Source: Hyphomonadaceae bacterium UBA1001
GTDB taxonomy: Bacteria > Pseudomonadota > Alphaproteobacteria > Caulobacterales > Aquidulcibacteraceae
NCBI GenBank assembly: GCA_002291875.1
Contig: DBAV01000181.1
Coordinates: 1 to 37,209 of the forward strand
Length of the DNA stretch: 37,209 nucleotides
Direction of reading: 5' to 3'
In this document: positions 17,296 through 25,505 of the stretch, one piece after another
Layout of the letters: every line of letters starts with the position of its first letter
How positions within the stretch are numbered: position 1 is the stretch's first letter
Program-made: the position numbers and the translations under genes
Notes under the pieces: model-generated
Databases searched by the model: none
Seen by the model: the letters and a program-made list of their open reading frames with translations, nothing else
What the model was told of the DNA's origin: nothing

Positions 17296-17946
17296 ATGAC
17301 GGCGAGCGTCCGCAAGTTCGTGTTCGACACCGAGTTCTCGGCCAGCGGAGAGATTTTCCGCGCCGACTCCTCGCGACGCACCAGCTTCACCCCCGAAGAG
17401 GTCGAGCACGAGCGTCAGCAGGCCTATGCGCGTGGCCGCGAGGATGCCGCCGCGCGCGCGGCCGAAGCGGCTGCCCATGCGACCCAGGCCCTGGCGCGCC
17501 AGGCACAGATGATCGTCGGGGCCCTGGCCCGCGAAGCCATCGCCCTGCGCCGTGACGCTGCCACGCTGGCCCTGGTTTCGGCGCGGCGGATCGCGGGAAC
17601 GGCGCTGGACCGCTTTGGAGAAGACCGCGTGCAGGCGGCCGTCGAGGATGCGCTGGCCCATCTGCGGCACGATCCGCGCGTCACCGTCCGCGTATCGCTC
17701 GCACTGGCACAGACCATCGGGCCGATGATCGAGGCGTGCGCCGAGGCGATGGACTTTCGCGGCGCACTGGTCGTGCGCGCCGAACCCTCGATGGCTTCGG
17801 GTGATGTCAGCCTGGAATGGGCTGGCGGCAGCGTGGTGCACGAACGCGCAGACATTCTGGCCCGCATCGAGGCGGCCATCGACGCCCGGCTGGCCGAAGC
17901 CGACCGCGAGGGCGCTCAACTCGACCTGTTCGGAGGCACGCCATGA
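17296..17946 (+). CDS. fliH: Flagellar assembly protein FliH (FlbE)
   Basis: A 216-residue protein in the position held by flbE/fliH in the Caulobacter fliF operon. It has an Ala/Arg/Glu-rich coiled segment (about 38-90), with spaced small residues typical of the FliH long helix, and a C-terminal domain resembling the FliH/V-type E-subunit fold (VSLALAQTIGPMIEACAEAM, then DVSLEWAGGSVVHERADILARIEAAI). FliH acts as stator and negative regulator of the FliI export ATPase. No fliI is present in the window, so that partner must lie elsewhere. The stop overlaps the fliN start (ATGA). Confidence 0.88.
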   Translation: MTASVRKFVFDTEFSASGEIFRADSSRRTSFTPEEVEHERQQAYARGREDAAARAAEAAAHATQALARQAQMIVGALAREAIALRRDAATLALVSARRIAGTALDRFGEDRVQAAVEDALAHLRHDPRVTVRVSLALAQTIGPMIEACAEAMDFRGALVVRAEPSMASGDVSLEWAGGSVVHERADILARIEAAIDARLAEADREGAQLDLFGGTP

Positions 17947-18281
17947 CCACCACCACACCCGACGACATGGCGCTGCCCGAGTTCGCGCCGACGCCCGAGC
18001 AGCACGCGCCCACCGAGCCTTCGCGCAAGGCGGCCGCCGATCTAGCGCCGGTGTTCGACGTGCCGGTGAACATCCAGGCCGTGCTGGGCAAGACGGCGAT
18101 CGACGTGGCCTCGCTGCTGAAGCTGTCGCGCGGGTCGGTCTTGGAACTGGACCGCAAGGTCGGCGAGGCGATCGACATCTACGTCAACAATCGACTGGTC
18201 GCGCGCGGCGAGGTGGTGGTCATCGACGACCGCCTGGGCGTGACCATGACCGAGATCATCAAGGACGGCGACGCGGTCTGA
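17943..18281 (+). CDS. fliN: Flagellar motor switch protein FliN
   Basis: A short C-ring protein of 112 residues. After a variable, Pro- and Thr-rich N-tail (1-38) it carries the surface-presentation-of-antigens (SPOA) domain: FDVPVNIQAVLGKTAIDVAS, LLKLSRGSVLELDRKVGE, VNNRLVARGEVVVIDDRLGVTM. FliN builds the bottom of the C-ring with FliM and helps recruit FliH-FliI. It starts inside the fliH stop codon (ATGA, 4-base overlap), indicating translational coupling. Confidence 0.95.
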   Translation: MTTTTPDDMALPEFAPTPEQHAPTEPSRKAAADLAPVFDVPVNIQAVLGKTAIDVASLLKLSRGSVLELDRKVGEAIDIYVNNRLVARGEVVVIDDRLGVTMTEIIKDGDAV

Positions 18282-18301
18282 CCGCGGACGGGGACACCAT
18301 C

Positions 18302-19660
18302 ATGCGCGTGCTCATCATCGGACATCTCGACGGCCAGCTGACCACCGCGGTCAAGATCGCACGCGACCGCGGCGCGCAGGTCACCTGCTGTGACGGCGTG
18401 GCCCAGGCCCTGGGCGTGCTGCGCGCCGGCAAGGGCGGCGACCTGATCATGATCGACGTCAATCTCGACATCGCGGCGCTGGTCGGCGCCCTGGACGCCG
18501 AGCGCATCGTGACGCCGGTGGTGGCCTGCGGCATCGGCACCGACGCACGGCGCGCGGCCGACGCCATCCGGGCCGGCGCCAAGGAGTTCATCCCCCTGCC
18601 GCCGGATGCCGAACTGATCGGGGCGGTACTGGCGGCCGTGGCGGACGACGACCGGCCGATGATCGCCCGTGATTCGGCCATGCTGCAGGTGGTCAGGCTG
18701 GCCGAACAGATCGCCACCAGCGACGCGTCGGTGCTGATCACCGGAGAGAGCGGCGTCGGCAAGGAGGTGATGGCGCGCTTTGTCCATCGCCGTTCGCGCC
18801 GGGCCGAACGTCCGTTCGTGTCGGTCAATTGTGCCGCCATTCCCGAAAGCCTTCTGGAAAGCGAGCTGTTCGGCCACGAGAAGGGGGCCTTCACCGGGGC
18901 CATCGCGCGCCGCGTCGGCAAGTTCGAGGAAGCCGATGGCGGCACCCTGCTGCTGGACGAAATCTCGGAAATGGACGTGCGGCTGCAGGCCAAGCTGCTG
19001 CGCGCCCTGCAGGAGCGGGTGATCGACCGCGTGGGCGGCACCAGGCCCGTGCCGGTGGACATCCGGGTGCTGGCCACGTCGAACCGCGACCTGCGGGCGG
19101 CCGTGCGCGCCGGCGACTTCCGCGAGGACCTGCTGTACCGGCTGGAGGTGGTGAACCTGCGCATCCCGCCGCTGCGCGATCGTCCTGCCGACATTTCCCA
19201 TCTGGCCGATTTCTTCGTCGAAAAATACGCCCGCGCCAACGGCGTCGGGGCGCGCCGCCTGGGCGAGCAGGCCCGCACACGCATCCAGACCATGCCCTGG
19301 CGCGGAAACGTCCGTGAACTGGAGAACACGCTTCATCGAGCGGTCATCCTGTCGCCCGACACCGAGATCGGCCCCGATGCAATCCGGATGCCCGACGGCG
19401 CGGCGGTCGAAGCCCATGGCGGTGACGGTGTGGCACGGGCGGCAGCGTCGGCCGAGGCGGCGGCACGATCGTTCGTGGGACGCACGCTGGATGATGTCGA
19501 GCAGGAGATGATCCTGGCCACGCTCGAGCACTGCCTGGGCAACCGCACACATGCGGCGAACATTCTGGGCCTGTCGATCCGTGCCCTGCGCAACAAGCTC
19601 AAGGCTTACAACGAGAGCGGGATCGCCGTGCCGCCGCCGCCGAATGCGAGCGCTGCCTGA
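18302..19660 (+). CDS. flbD: Sigma-54-dependent flagellar regulator FlbD
   Basis: NtrC-type activator of 452 residues. A receiver-like domain (1-115) is followed by an AAA+ domain with Walker A GESGVGKE (148-155), the sigma-54-contacting GAFTGA (195-200), Walker B GGTLLLDEIS and the arginine region RPADISHLADFF. A Fis-type helix-turn-helix lies at the C-terminus (NRTHAANILGLSIRALRNKL). The receiver lacks the acidic pair that normally binds Mg: the loop reads IIGHLD (Gly7-His8), while an Asp (Asp52) remains at the phosphorylation position. That fits Caulobacter FlbD, which is controlled by FliX and not by ordinary phosphorylation. In that model it activates late flagellar genes and represses fliF. 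The stop overlaps the flhA start by one base. Confidence 0.95.
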   Translation: MRVLIIGHLDGQLTTAVKIARDRGAQVTCCDGVAQALGVLRAGKGGDLIMIDVNLDIAALVGALDAERIVTPVVACGIGTDARRAADAIRAGAKEFIPLPPDAELIGAVLAAVADDDRPMIARDSAMLQVVRLAEQIATSDASVLITGESGVGKEVMARFVHRRSRRAERPFVSVNCAAIPESLLESELFGHEKGAFTGAIARRVGKFEEADGGTLLLDEISEMDVRLQAKLLRALQERVIDRVGGTRPVPVDIRVLATSNRDLRAAVRAGDFREDLLYRLEVVNLRIPPLRDRPADISHLADFFVEKYARANGVGARRLGEQARTRIQTMPWRGNVRELENTLHRAVILSPDTEIGPDAIRMPDGAAVEAHGGDGVARAAASAEAAARSFVGRTLDDVEQEMILATLEHCLGNRTHAANILGLSIRALRNKLKAYNESGIAVPPPPNASAA

Positions 19661-21753
19661 TGGCGGGCACGCCCCAGACGCCGGTCTCCTCGCCGCTGGA
19701 CCTGCGGGCGATGGCTCGCGCGGTGATGCGCGGCGACATCCTGCTGGCCGTCTGTGTCCTGGGCATCCTGACCATCCTGCTGCTGCCGCTGCCGGCATGG
19801 CTGATGGACGTGCTGCTGGCGCTGTCGATCACATCGTCCGTGCTGATCCTGATGACGGCACTGCTGATCCAGAAGCCGCTGGAATTCACCGCCTTCCCGG
19901 CGATCCTGTTGATCTCTACCCTTTTCCGGCTGGCGTTGAACGTCGCCTCGACGCGGCTGATCCTGTCCGAGGGGCACAATGGCGACGAGTCCGCCGGTCA
20001 GGTGATCGCCGCCTTCGGCGAATTCGTCATGGGCGGGAACTTCGTCATCGGCGTTGTGGTGTTCCTCGTCCTCGTGCTGATCAATTTCGTGGTGATCACG
20101 CGCGGTTCGACCCGGATTGCCGAGGTGGCCGCCCGCTTCACCCTCGACTCGATGCCCGGCAAGCAGATGGCGATCGACGCCGACCTGTCGTCGGGACTGA
20201 TCTCCGAGGACGAGGCGCGCCGTCGCCGCAAGGCGCTGGAAGAAGAGTCCAACTTCTTCGGGTCGATGGACGGTGCGTCCAAGTTCGTGCGCGGTGACGC
20301 CATAGCGGGCCTGATCATCGTTCTGGTCAACGTGATCGGCGGGATCATCATCGGCACCCTGCAGCAGGGCATGCCATTGGGTGAGGCAGCCGATGTCTAT
20401 ACCCGCCTGACGGTGGGCGACGGGCTGGTGGCCCAGATTCCCGCGCTGATCGTCTCGGTGGCGGCTGGCCTGCTGGTGTCCAAGGCCGGGGTCGAGGGTT
20501 CGGCGGACAAGGCCTTCGTGAAACAGCTCTCGGGCTATCCGCAGGGTCTGGGCATGGTCGCCGCAGTCGCGTTCGTGCTGGGCATCCTGCCCGGCATGCC
20601 GCTGATCCCGTTCTGGGCCATCGGCATCGGGGCGGGACTTCTGGCGTGGCAGGTGTCGCGCACCCAGAAGGCCGCGGCCGCCGAGCTGGCCAAACCGGAA
20701 CCCGCCCCGGTGGCGGCGGACATGCCGCCCGAACAGGCGCTGCAGATGGACGATCTGCGGATCGAACTGGGATTTGGTCTGTTGGGGCTGATCAACGATG
20801 TCCAGGGGCGTCGCCTGACCGACCAGATCAAGGCGCTGCGCCGTCAGATGGCCGCGGATCTGGGGTTCATCGCGCCCTCGGTGCGCATCCTGGACAACAT
20901 GCAGATTCCGCCCGACCAGTACGTCATCCGCGTCAAGGAGGTCGAGGTCGGCACCGGCCTGCTGCGCATCGGCCAGCACCTGGCCATGGACCCGACGGGC
21001 GCAGGGGTCACCCTGCCGGGCGAAACCGTGCGCGAGCCCGCCTTTGGCCTGCAGGCGACCTGGATCGACGACGCCCTGGTCGAGGACGCAGGCCTGCGCG
21101 GCTATACCGTGGTCGATCCGGCCACGGTGCTGACCACGCACCTGACCGAGATCCTGAAGGAGAGCATGCCCGACCTGCTGACCTTCGCCGAGGTCCGCAA
21201 GCTGGTGCGCGAGCTGCCCAAGGAAACCCAGTCCCTGCTGGATGACGTGGTGCCTGCCCACATCACCTGGTCGGGGGTCCAGCGGGTGCTGCAGAACCTG
21301 CTGCGCGAGCGCGTGTCGATCCGCGACCTGGCCACCATCCTCGAGGCGATCTCTGAATCCGCGCCCTCGACGCACGATCTGGTTCAGATCACCGAGCATG
21401 TCCGCGCGCGCCTGGCGCGACAGCTGTGCTCGGCCAATCGCGCGCCGGACGGATCGCTCGCGCTGCTGACGCTGTCGCCCGACTGGGAGCAGACCTTCCT
21501 CGAGGCGCTGGTTGGCGAAGGCGGCCAACGCCAGCTCGCCCTTGCGCCTTCGCGCCTGCATCAGTTCGTCGCCGACGTGCGGGCCGCCTTCGACCGGGTG
21601 GCGGAACTGGGCGAAACGCCGGTGCTGCTGACCGGGCCGGTGGTGCGTCCCTATGTGCGCTCGCTGATCGAGCGCTTCCGCCCGTCCACGGTGGTGATGA
21701 GCCAGAACGAAATCCATCCCAAGGTGCGCCTGCGCGCCCTTGGCCAGGTCTAG
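19660..21753 (+). CDS. flhA: Flagellar export gate protein FlhA
   Basis: Largest export-gate protein of the flagellar type III system, 697 residues. The N-terminal half holds about eight membrane helices, with the strongly conserved loop LDSMPGKQMAIDADLSSG and EEESNFFGSMDGASKFVRGDA between them. The cytoplasmic C-terminal half (from about 350) contains LRIELGFGLL, the EVEVG and LLRIGQ segments, and VDPATVLTTHLTEILK. It is translationally coupled to flbD (one-base overlap) and followed by flhF after 14 bp, so one transcript probably spans the cluster. Confidence 0.97.
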   Translation: MAGTPQTPVSSPLDLRAMARAVMRGDILLAVCVLGILTILLLPLPAWLMDVLLALSITSSVLILMTALLIQKPLEFTAFPAILLISTLFRLALNVASTRLILSEGHNGDESAGQVIAAFGEFVMGGNFVIGVVVFLVLVLINFVVITRGSTRIAEVAARFTLDSMPGKQMAIDADLSSGLISEDEARRRRKALEEESNFFGSMDGASKFVRGDAIAGLIIVLVNVIGGIIIGTLQQGMPLGEAADVYTRLTVGDGLVAQIPALIVSVAAGLLVSKAGVEGSADKAFVKQLSGYPQGLGMVAAVAFVLGILPGMPLIPFWAIGIGAGLLAWQVSRTQKAAAAELAKPEPAPVAADMPPEQALQMDDLRIELGFGLLGLINDVQGRRLTDQIKALRRQMAADLGFIAPSVRILDNMQIPPDQYVIRVKEVEVGTGLLRIGQHLAMDPTGAGVTLPGETVREPAFGLQATWIDDALVEDAGLRGYTVVDPATVLTTHLTEILKESMPDLLTFAEVRKLVRELPKETQSLLDDVVPAHITWSGVQRVLQNLLRERVSIRDLATILEAISESAPSTHDLVQITEHVRARLARQLCSANRAPDGSLALLTLSPDWEQTFLEALVGEGGQRQLALAPSRLHQFVADVRAAFDRVAELGETPVLLTGPVVRPYVRSLIERFRPSTVVMSQNEIHPKVRLRALGQV

Positions 21754-21767
21754 GCGGAGGCTGACCC

Positions 21768-22874
21768 ATGCGCATGCGGACCTTCACCGCCCCGACGCTG
21801 CAGGAGGCGATTGCGCAGATCCGCGAGGACATGGGCCCGGATGCCCTGATCCTGACCACCCATTATCGCCGGGGCGAGGTCGAGGTGCGTGCGGCTGTCG
21901 AGCCGGCATTGCGGGTGCCTTCGACCCACACCGCCGCCAGCATGCCGATCACCACCCGCCGGCCGGTCCCAGGGCCCGCGCCCGAGGCCAACCTGTCCAA
22001 CCCCCTGCCCGAAGCCACACCGGCCGCACCCCTCGCCCCATCCGCGACTGTGCCCCAGCCGGCCGGCTGGGGGCTGCGGCCGCGTGCCGTCCAGCGGCGC
22101 GCGCTGGAAAGCGCCGGGGACCTGCTGATGTGGCACGGCGTGCCGGCCGACACCGCGCGCGGCCTGGCACGGGCGGCGAACCACATCGGGTGCGCCGAAG
22201 TCCAGAATGCGCTGGCGGCGGCACTGGAAACCCGCATCACGTTCCAGCCCATCCCGCCGGCCCCCGTGCGGCCGGTGATGTTCGTGGGTCCGCCGTCGAG
22301 TGGCCGTTCGTCGGTTGCCGCGCGTCTGACTGCGCGCGCGGTCAGTGCTTCGGGTGCAGCCGAGCTGATTGCCCTCGATGATGGCCGGCCGCACCAGGCG
22401 GCCCATCTGGGCTGGCTGTCGGGACTGGGCGAGCGCGCGATCGGGCTGGCCGACCACCAGCGCCTGATCCAGCGTGTCGAGCGTCGCCGCGAGGGACGCG
22501 GCCCGCTGTTCATCGACGCTTTCTCAACCAATCCCTTCGATCATGAGAGCGTCGAGGCGCTGCGTGCCATCGTCTCGACGGTGGATGTCGAACCGGTCCT
22601 CGTGCTGAGCGCGCGCGGACATCCCGACGAAATCGCGGAGACGGCCCAGGTGTTTTCCATGCTCGGCGTGACGCGGCTCGTGGTGACCGGCCTCGACCTG
22701 GTGCGTCGCCGCGGCGCCCCGGTGATCGCTGCCATCGCTGGCGACATGAAACTGGCCCAGATCGCCATCGGTGGCATGGCTGGGGTCGGTCTGGCCCCGG
22801 CCACCCCGGCGCGGCTGGCGCGCCTGATGGTCGATGCTGCCGATGAGGCCGCGGCCGTTCGCGGAGCCGCCTGA
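21768..22874 (+). CDS. flhF: FlhF-like protein with broken GTPase motifs
   Basis: FlhF is the SRP-family GTPase that sets the site and number of polar flagella. Here an FlhF N-terminus (MRMRTFTAPTLQEAIAQIRE, then MGPDALILTT) leads into a Pro/Ala-rich linker (about 45-105) and an NG-like domain (110-368). The GTPase signatures are degenerate. G1, normally GxxGxGKT, reads GPPSSGRSS (174-182), with Arg180 in place of the invariant Lys. G3, normally DTAGR, reads DAFST (250-254). G4, normally TKLD, reads TGLD (307-310). The position between flhA and flhG and the retained AIGGMAGVG supports the FlhF assignment. The frame is intact. I infer weak or no GTP hydrolysis, so it may act as a scaffold. Confidence 0.85.
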   Translation: MRMRTFTAPTLQEAIAQIREDMGPDALILTTHYRRGEVEVRAAVEPALRVPSTHTAASMPITTRRPVPGPAPEANLSNPLPEATPAAPLAPSATVPQPAGWGLRPRAVQRRALESAGDLLMWHGVPADTARGLARAANHIGCAEVQNALAAALETRITFQPIPPAPVRPVMFVGPPSSGRSSVAARLTARAVSASGAAELIALDDGRPHQAAHLGWLSGLGERAIGLADHQRLIQRVERRREGRGPLFIDAFSTNPFDHESVEALRAIVSTVDVEPVLVLSARGHPDEIAETAQVFSMLGVTRLVVTGLDLVRRRGAPVIAAIAGDMKLAQIAIGGMAGVGLAPATPARLARLMVDAADEAAAVRGAA

Positions 22875-22877
22875 CAC

Positions 22878-23687
22878 ATGGTGTTCGCCGCCCGTTTCCG
22901 TACACCCCAGGCCAAGCCGCCGCGCGTCGCCCAGGCGCAGCTGATCGCCGTGGCGTCGGGCAAGGGCGGCGTGGGCAAGACCTTCCTGTCGTCCACCCTG
23001 GCCGCCAGCTTTGCCGAACGCGGCCTGCGCACCCTGCTGTTCGACGGCGATTTTGGGCTGGCGAATGTCGACATCCAGCTGGGCATCAATCCGCAGGCGG
23101 ACCTGGCGGCGGTGGTGGCGGGCTGGGTCGAACTGGCCGATGCCGTGCATCCGGTGAATGGTGGCGCATCCCAGCATGGCGGGTTCGACGTCCTTGCCGG
23201 CAGCTCGGGCAAGGGCACGCTGGCCGACCTGCACCCGGACGAGGTGTCGCGACTGGCGGCCGGCCTGGTGTCGCTGGCCGCACTTTATGACCGCGTGGTG
23301 GTGGACATCGCCGCCGGCATCGACCTGAATGTCATGCGGCTGGTGGCCTTGTGCGACCGGGTGGTGGTGGTCACCAATGACGAGCCGCCGACGATGGCCG
23401 ACGCCTATGCCTTCCTGAAGGTGCTGCGCAACCACAAGCCGGGCATCGAGCCGGGGCTTGTCATCAACCTCGCCGAAAAACGCTCGACCGCGCGCCGCAC
23501 CTATGACGCCCTCGCCAAGGCGTCCGAGGTCTATCTGGGCTTCCGCCCCGCACTGGTCGGCACGGTGACGCGCGACCCGAACGTGCCCGACGCGATCCGC
23601 GCCCAGCGTCCGATCGGCACCAAATTCCCCCAGTCCCTGGCACTGGAGGATGTGCGTCGGATCGCCGAGGCCCTGTCTCAGGGCTGA
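22878..23687 (+). CDS. flhG: FlhG/FleN-type MinD-like ATPase
   Basis: A 269-residue P-loop ATPase of the MinD/FlhG group, which limits flagellar number and normally stimulates FlhF. The deviant Walker A is complete (GKGGVGKT, Lys29 and Lys34), followed by FDGDFGLANVDIQLG (switch I/A' motif) and DRVVVDIAAGID (switch II). TNDEPPTMADAYAFLKVL is typical of FlhG. I see no clear C-terminal amphipathic membrane helix in the short tail (RRIAEALSQG). It starts 3 bp after the flhF stop. Unlike FlhF here, its nucleotide site looks intact. Confidence 0.92.
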   Translation: MVFAARFRTPQAKPPRVAQAQLIAVASGKGGVGKTFLSSTLAASFAERGLRTLLFDGDFGLANVDIQLGINPQADLAAVVAGWVELADAVHPVNGGASQHGGFDVLAGSSGKGTLADLHPDEVSRLAAGLVSLAALYDRVVVDIAAGIDLNVMRLVALCDRVVVVTNDEPPTMADAYAFLKVLRNHKPGIEPGLVINLAEKRSTARRTYDALAKASEVYLGFRPALVGTVTRDPNVPDAIRAQRPIGTKFPQSLALEDVRRIAEALSQG

Positions 23688-23751
23688 ATCAACCTCCTGT
23701 GAACCATGTTGGAACGCTTTTTTCACTGGGGTCGGCCTAGGCAGGGACCGG

Positions 23752-24939
23752 ATGGCACGTCCCATCCGCAAGCCGCGTGCAGACCCGCCAATGTCCAAAG
23801 CCACCGTCCGTAAGCCTGCATCCCCTCCGGCCAGCCCGCGCATGGCGGCGTTGCGTCATGTGGCGCTGGCGCTGTGCGCGTTCTCGATCGTGGCGGGAAC
23901 CGGTGCGTGGGCGATTTCGTCTTTTGGCAGCCCCCATGCCGGCGCCCCGCGTGCCGTGGTCGCGCTGGCAGCGCCCCACGAGGGGCAGGTGGCGTCGCTG
24001 CGCGGCAAGACCGAGCCTGCAGACCCCTCGATGGACATGGTGGCCGGCGCCGTCCTTGCAGAGGCCGAAGTCCTGGTGCCGGATGAGGCTGCGATCGGCA
24101 CCGCAGACCCCTTTACCCCCACCGGCCTGGCACCCGCCCCGCTGGCCGGCCTTGTGCTGCCCGGCCCGTCAGGACCACTGCCAACCATCGGGCCCGGCGG
24201 TCTGCGCCCGTCCGCCGCCTATGCCCGCCCCTTCACCGCCAATGGCAAGCCCCAGATTGCGATCATGATTGGCGGGCTGGGGCTGAATGCCGCCGTCACC
24301 GATGCGGCCATCACCCGCCTGCCGCCCGAAGTGACGCTGGCTTTTGCGCCGCACGCACGCGACCTTCAGACCTGGGTCAACAAGGCCCGCGCCTTTGGCC
24401 ACGAGGTCGTACTGGAGGTGCCGATGGAGCCCTTCGACATCGGCGCCGAGGACGCTGGTCCCAACACGCTGCTCGCCGCCGCGAACGCCGAGGAAAACCA
24501 GCGTCGGCTGGACTGGGTGATGTCGCGCACCACCGGCTACTTTGCCGTCACCAACTATCTGGGCGGGCGGTTCGTCACCGTGCCCGAAGCCGTCGACCCG
24601 ATGGTGTCGATCCTGCGCGCGCGCGGCATCTCGTTCCTCCAGTCCGGGGTATCTCAGCGCTCGGCCGTCGGTGCGGCCGCCCGGCGCGCGGGGGTGACCT
24701 TCGCCGCTGCCGACCGCGTGATCGACGCCAGCGCAAACGCCGAAGCGATCGACGAACAATTGCTGCGTCTCGAGGCGCTGGCCCTCGAGCGCGGCTATGC
24801 CCTGGGTGTCGGCTTTGCCTATCCGGTCACGGTCGAGCAGATCGCGCTGTGGGCACGCGGACTGGCGCGGCGCGGATATCAGCTTGCGCCGGCATCGGCA
24901 GTCATGGAAACGTCATTCCAGCAGTCGCGCCGCGGCTGA
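23752..24939 (+). CDS. Divergent polysaccharide deacetylase family protein (YibQ-like)
   Basis: A 395-residue protein of the divergent polysaccharide deacetylase (DUF610/YibQ) family, a NodB-like barrel relative. A short basic N-tail leads into one membrane helix at about 37-58 (VALALCAFSIVAGTGAWAI), then a variable linker and the catalytic-like domain (about 165-390): IAIMIGGLGLN, VTLAFAPHARDL, GHEVVLEVPMEPFD, GPNTLL and ALGVGFAYPVTVEQI. The Asp pair of ordinary deacetylases is Gly-Gly in the first strand, which I believe is common in alphaproteobacterial members, so hydrolysis should not be assumed. The start at 23752 has GGGA upstream; ATG 23791 is an alternative. It is linked to rppH, as in many Alphaproteobacteria, but the usual ctpA partner is absent upstream. 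Confidence 0.87.
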   Translation: MARPIRKPRADPPMSKATVRKPASPPASPRMAALRHVALALCAFSIVAGTGAWAISSFGSPHAGAPRAVVALAAPHEGQVASLRGKTEPADPSMDMVAGAVLAEAEVLVPDEAAIGTADPFTPTGLAPAPLAGLVLPGPSGPLPTIGPGGLRPSAAYARPFTANGKPQIAIMIGGLGLNAAVTDAAITRLPPEVTLAFAPHARDLQTWVNKARAFGHEVVLEVPMEPFDIGAEDAGPNTLLAAANAEENQRRLDWVMSRTTGYFAVTNYLGGRFVTVPEAVDPMVSILRARGISFLQSGVSQRSAVGAAARRAGVTFAAADRVIDASANAEAIDEQLLRLEALALERGYALGVGFAYPVTVEQIALWARGLARRGYQLAPASAVMETSFQQSRRG

Positions 24940-24982
24940 GGGGCGGGTGCCGCATGGCACCGGCCGGGGGCGGAGGACGTCG

Positions 24983-25459
24983 GTGCACGCCAGGGACCTG
25001 ACCCGCTATCGGCCGAATGTCGGGATCGCCCTGTTCAACCGCCTTGGCCTGGTGTTTGTCGGTCAGCGGGTGGGCTTCAGCGGACCCTATGCGTGGCAGA
25101 TGCCCCAGGGCGGCATCGACCGCGGCGAGGACTTTGCCGAGGCGGCCCTGCGCGAACTGCACGAGGAGGTGGGCGTCGACGCCTCGCTCGCCGAACCGCT
25201 GGGCCAGACCGAGGACTGGCTGGCCTACGACTTTCCAGCCGGCGAAGATGGCCGCTTCCGGGGCCAGAAGCAGCGCTGGTTCGCTTTCCGCTTTCGCGGC
25301 CGCGATGCCGACATCCGGCTTGACCTGCACAAGCCCGAATTCTCGAACTGGCGCTGGGCCACCTTGGCCGAAACACCTGGTCTGGTGGTGCCGTTCAAGC
25401 GCGCAGTGTACGAAGAGATCGCGCGCCGGTTTGCACGCTTCGCCGTCCCGCTGGACTGA
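24983..25459 (+). CDS. rppH: RNA pyrophosphohydrolase
   Basis: Nudix hydrolase that removes pyrophosphate from the 5' end of triphosphorylated RNA and so starts mRNA decay. The 158-residue protein has RYRPNVGIALFN at the start, WQMPQGGIDRGE and the Nudix box formed by GGIDRGEDFAEAALRELHEE and VGV. QKQRWFAFRF and FSNWRW with VPFKRAVYEEI follow, all typical of RppH. The start codon is GTG at 24983, fixed by a GGAGG ribosome site (24972-24976) at 6-base spacing; the longer upstream frame overlaps the preceding gene and lacks family likeness. Confidence 0.95.
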   Translation: MHARDLTRYRPNVGIALFNRLGLVFVGQRVGFSGPYAWQMPQGGIDRGEDFAEAALRELHEEVGVDASLAEPLGQTEDWLAYDFPAGEDGRFRGQKQRWFAFRFRGRDADIRLDLHKPEFSNWRWATLAETPGLVVPFKRAVYEEIARRFARFAVPLD

Positions 25460-25505
25460 CGGGCGGCTTGGGGGACAAGGCGGCACCAGGGGGACAGCTG
25501 CACGC

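Noticed and set aside
18179..21717. Long open frames on the minus strand opposite flbD and flhA
   Set aside because: Composition is rich in Arg, His and Gln as expected for complements of GC-rich genes, with no family motifs; flbD and flhA are unambiguous.
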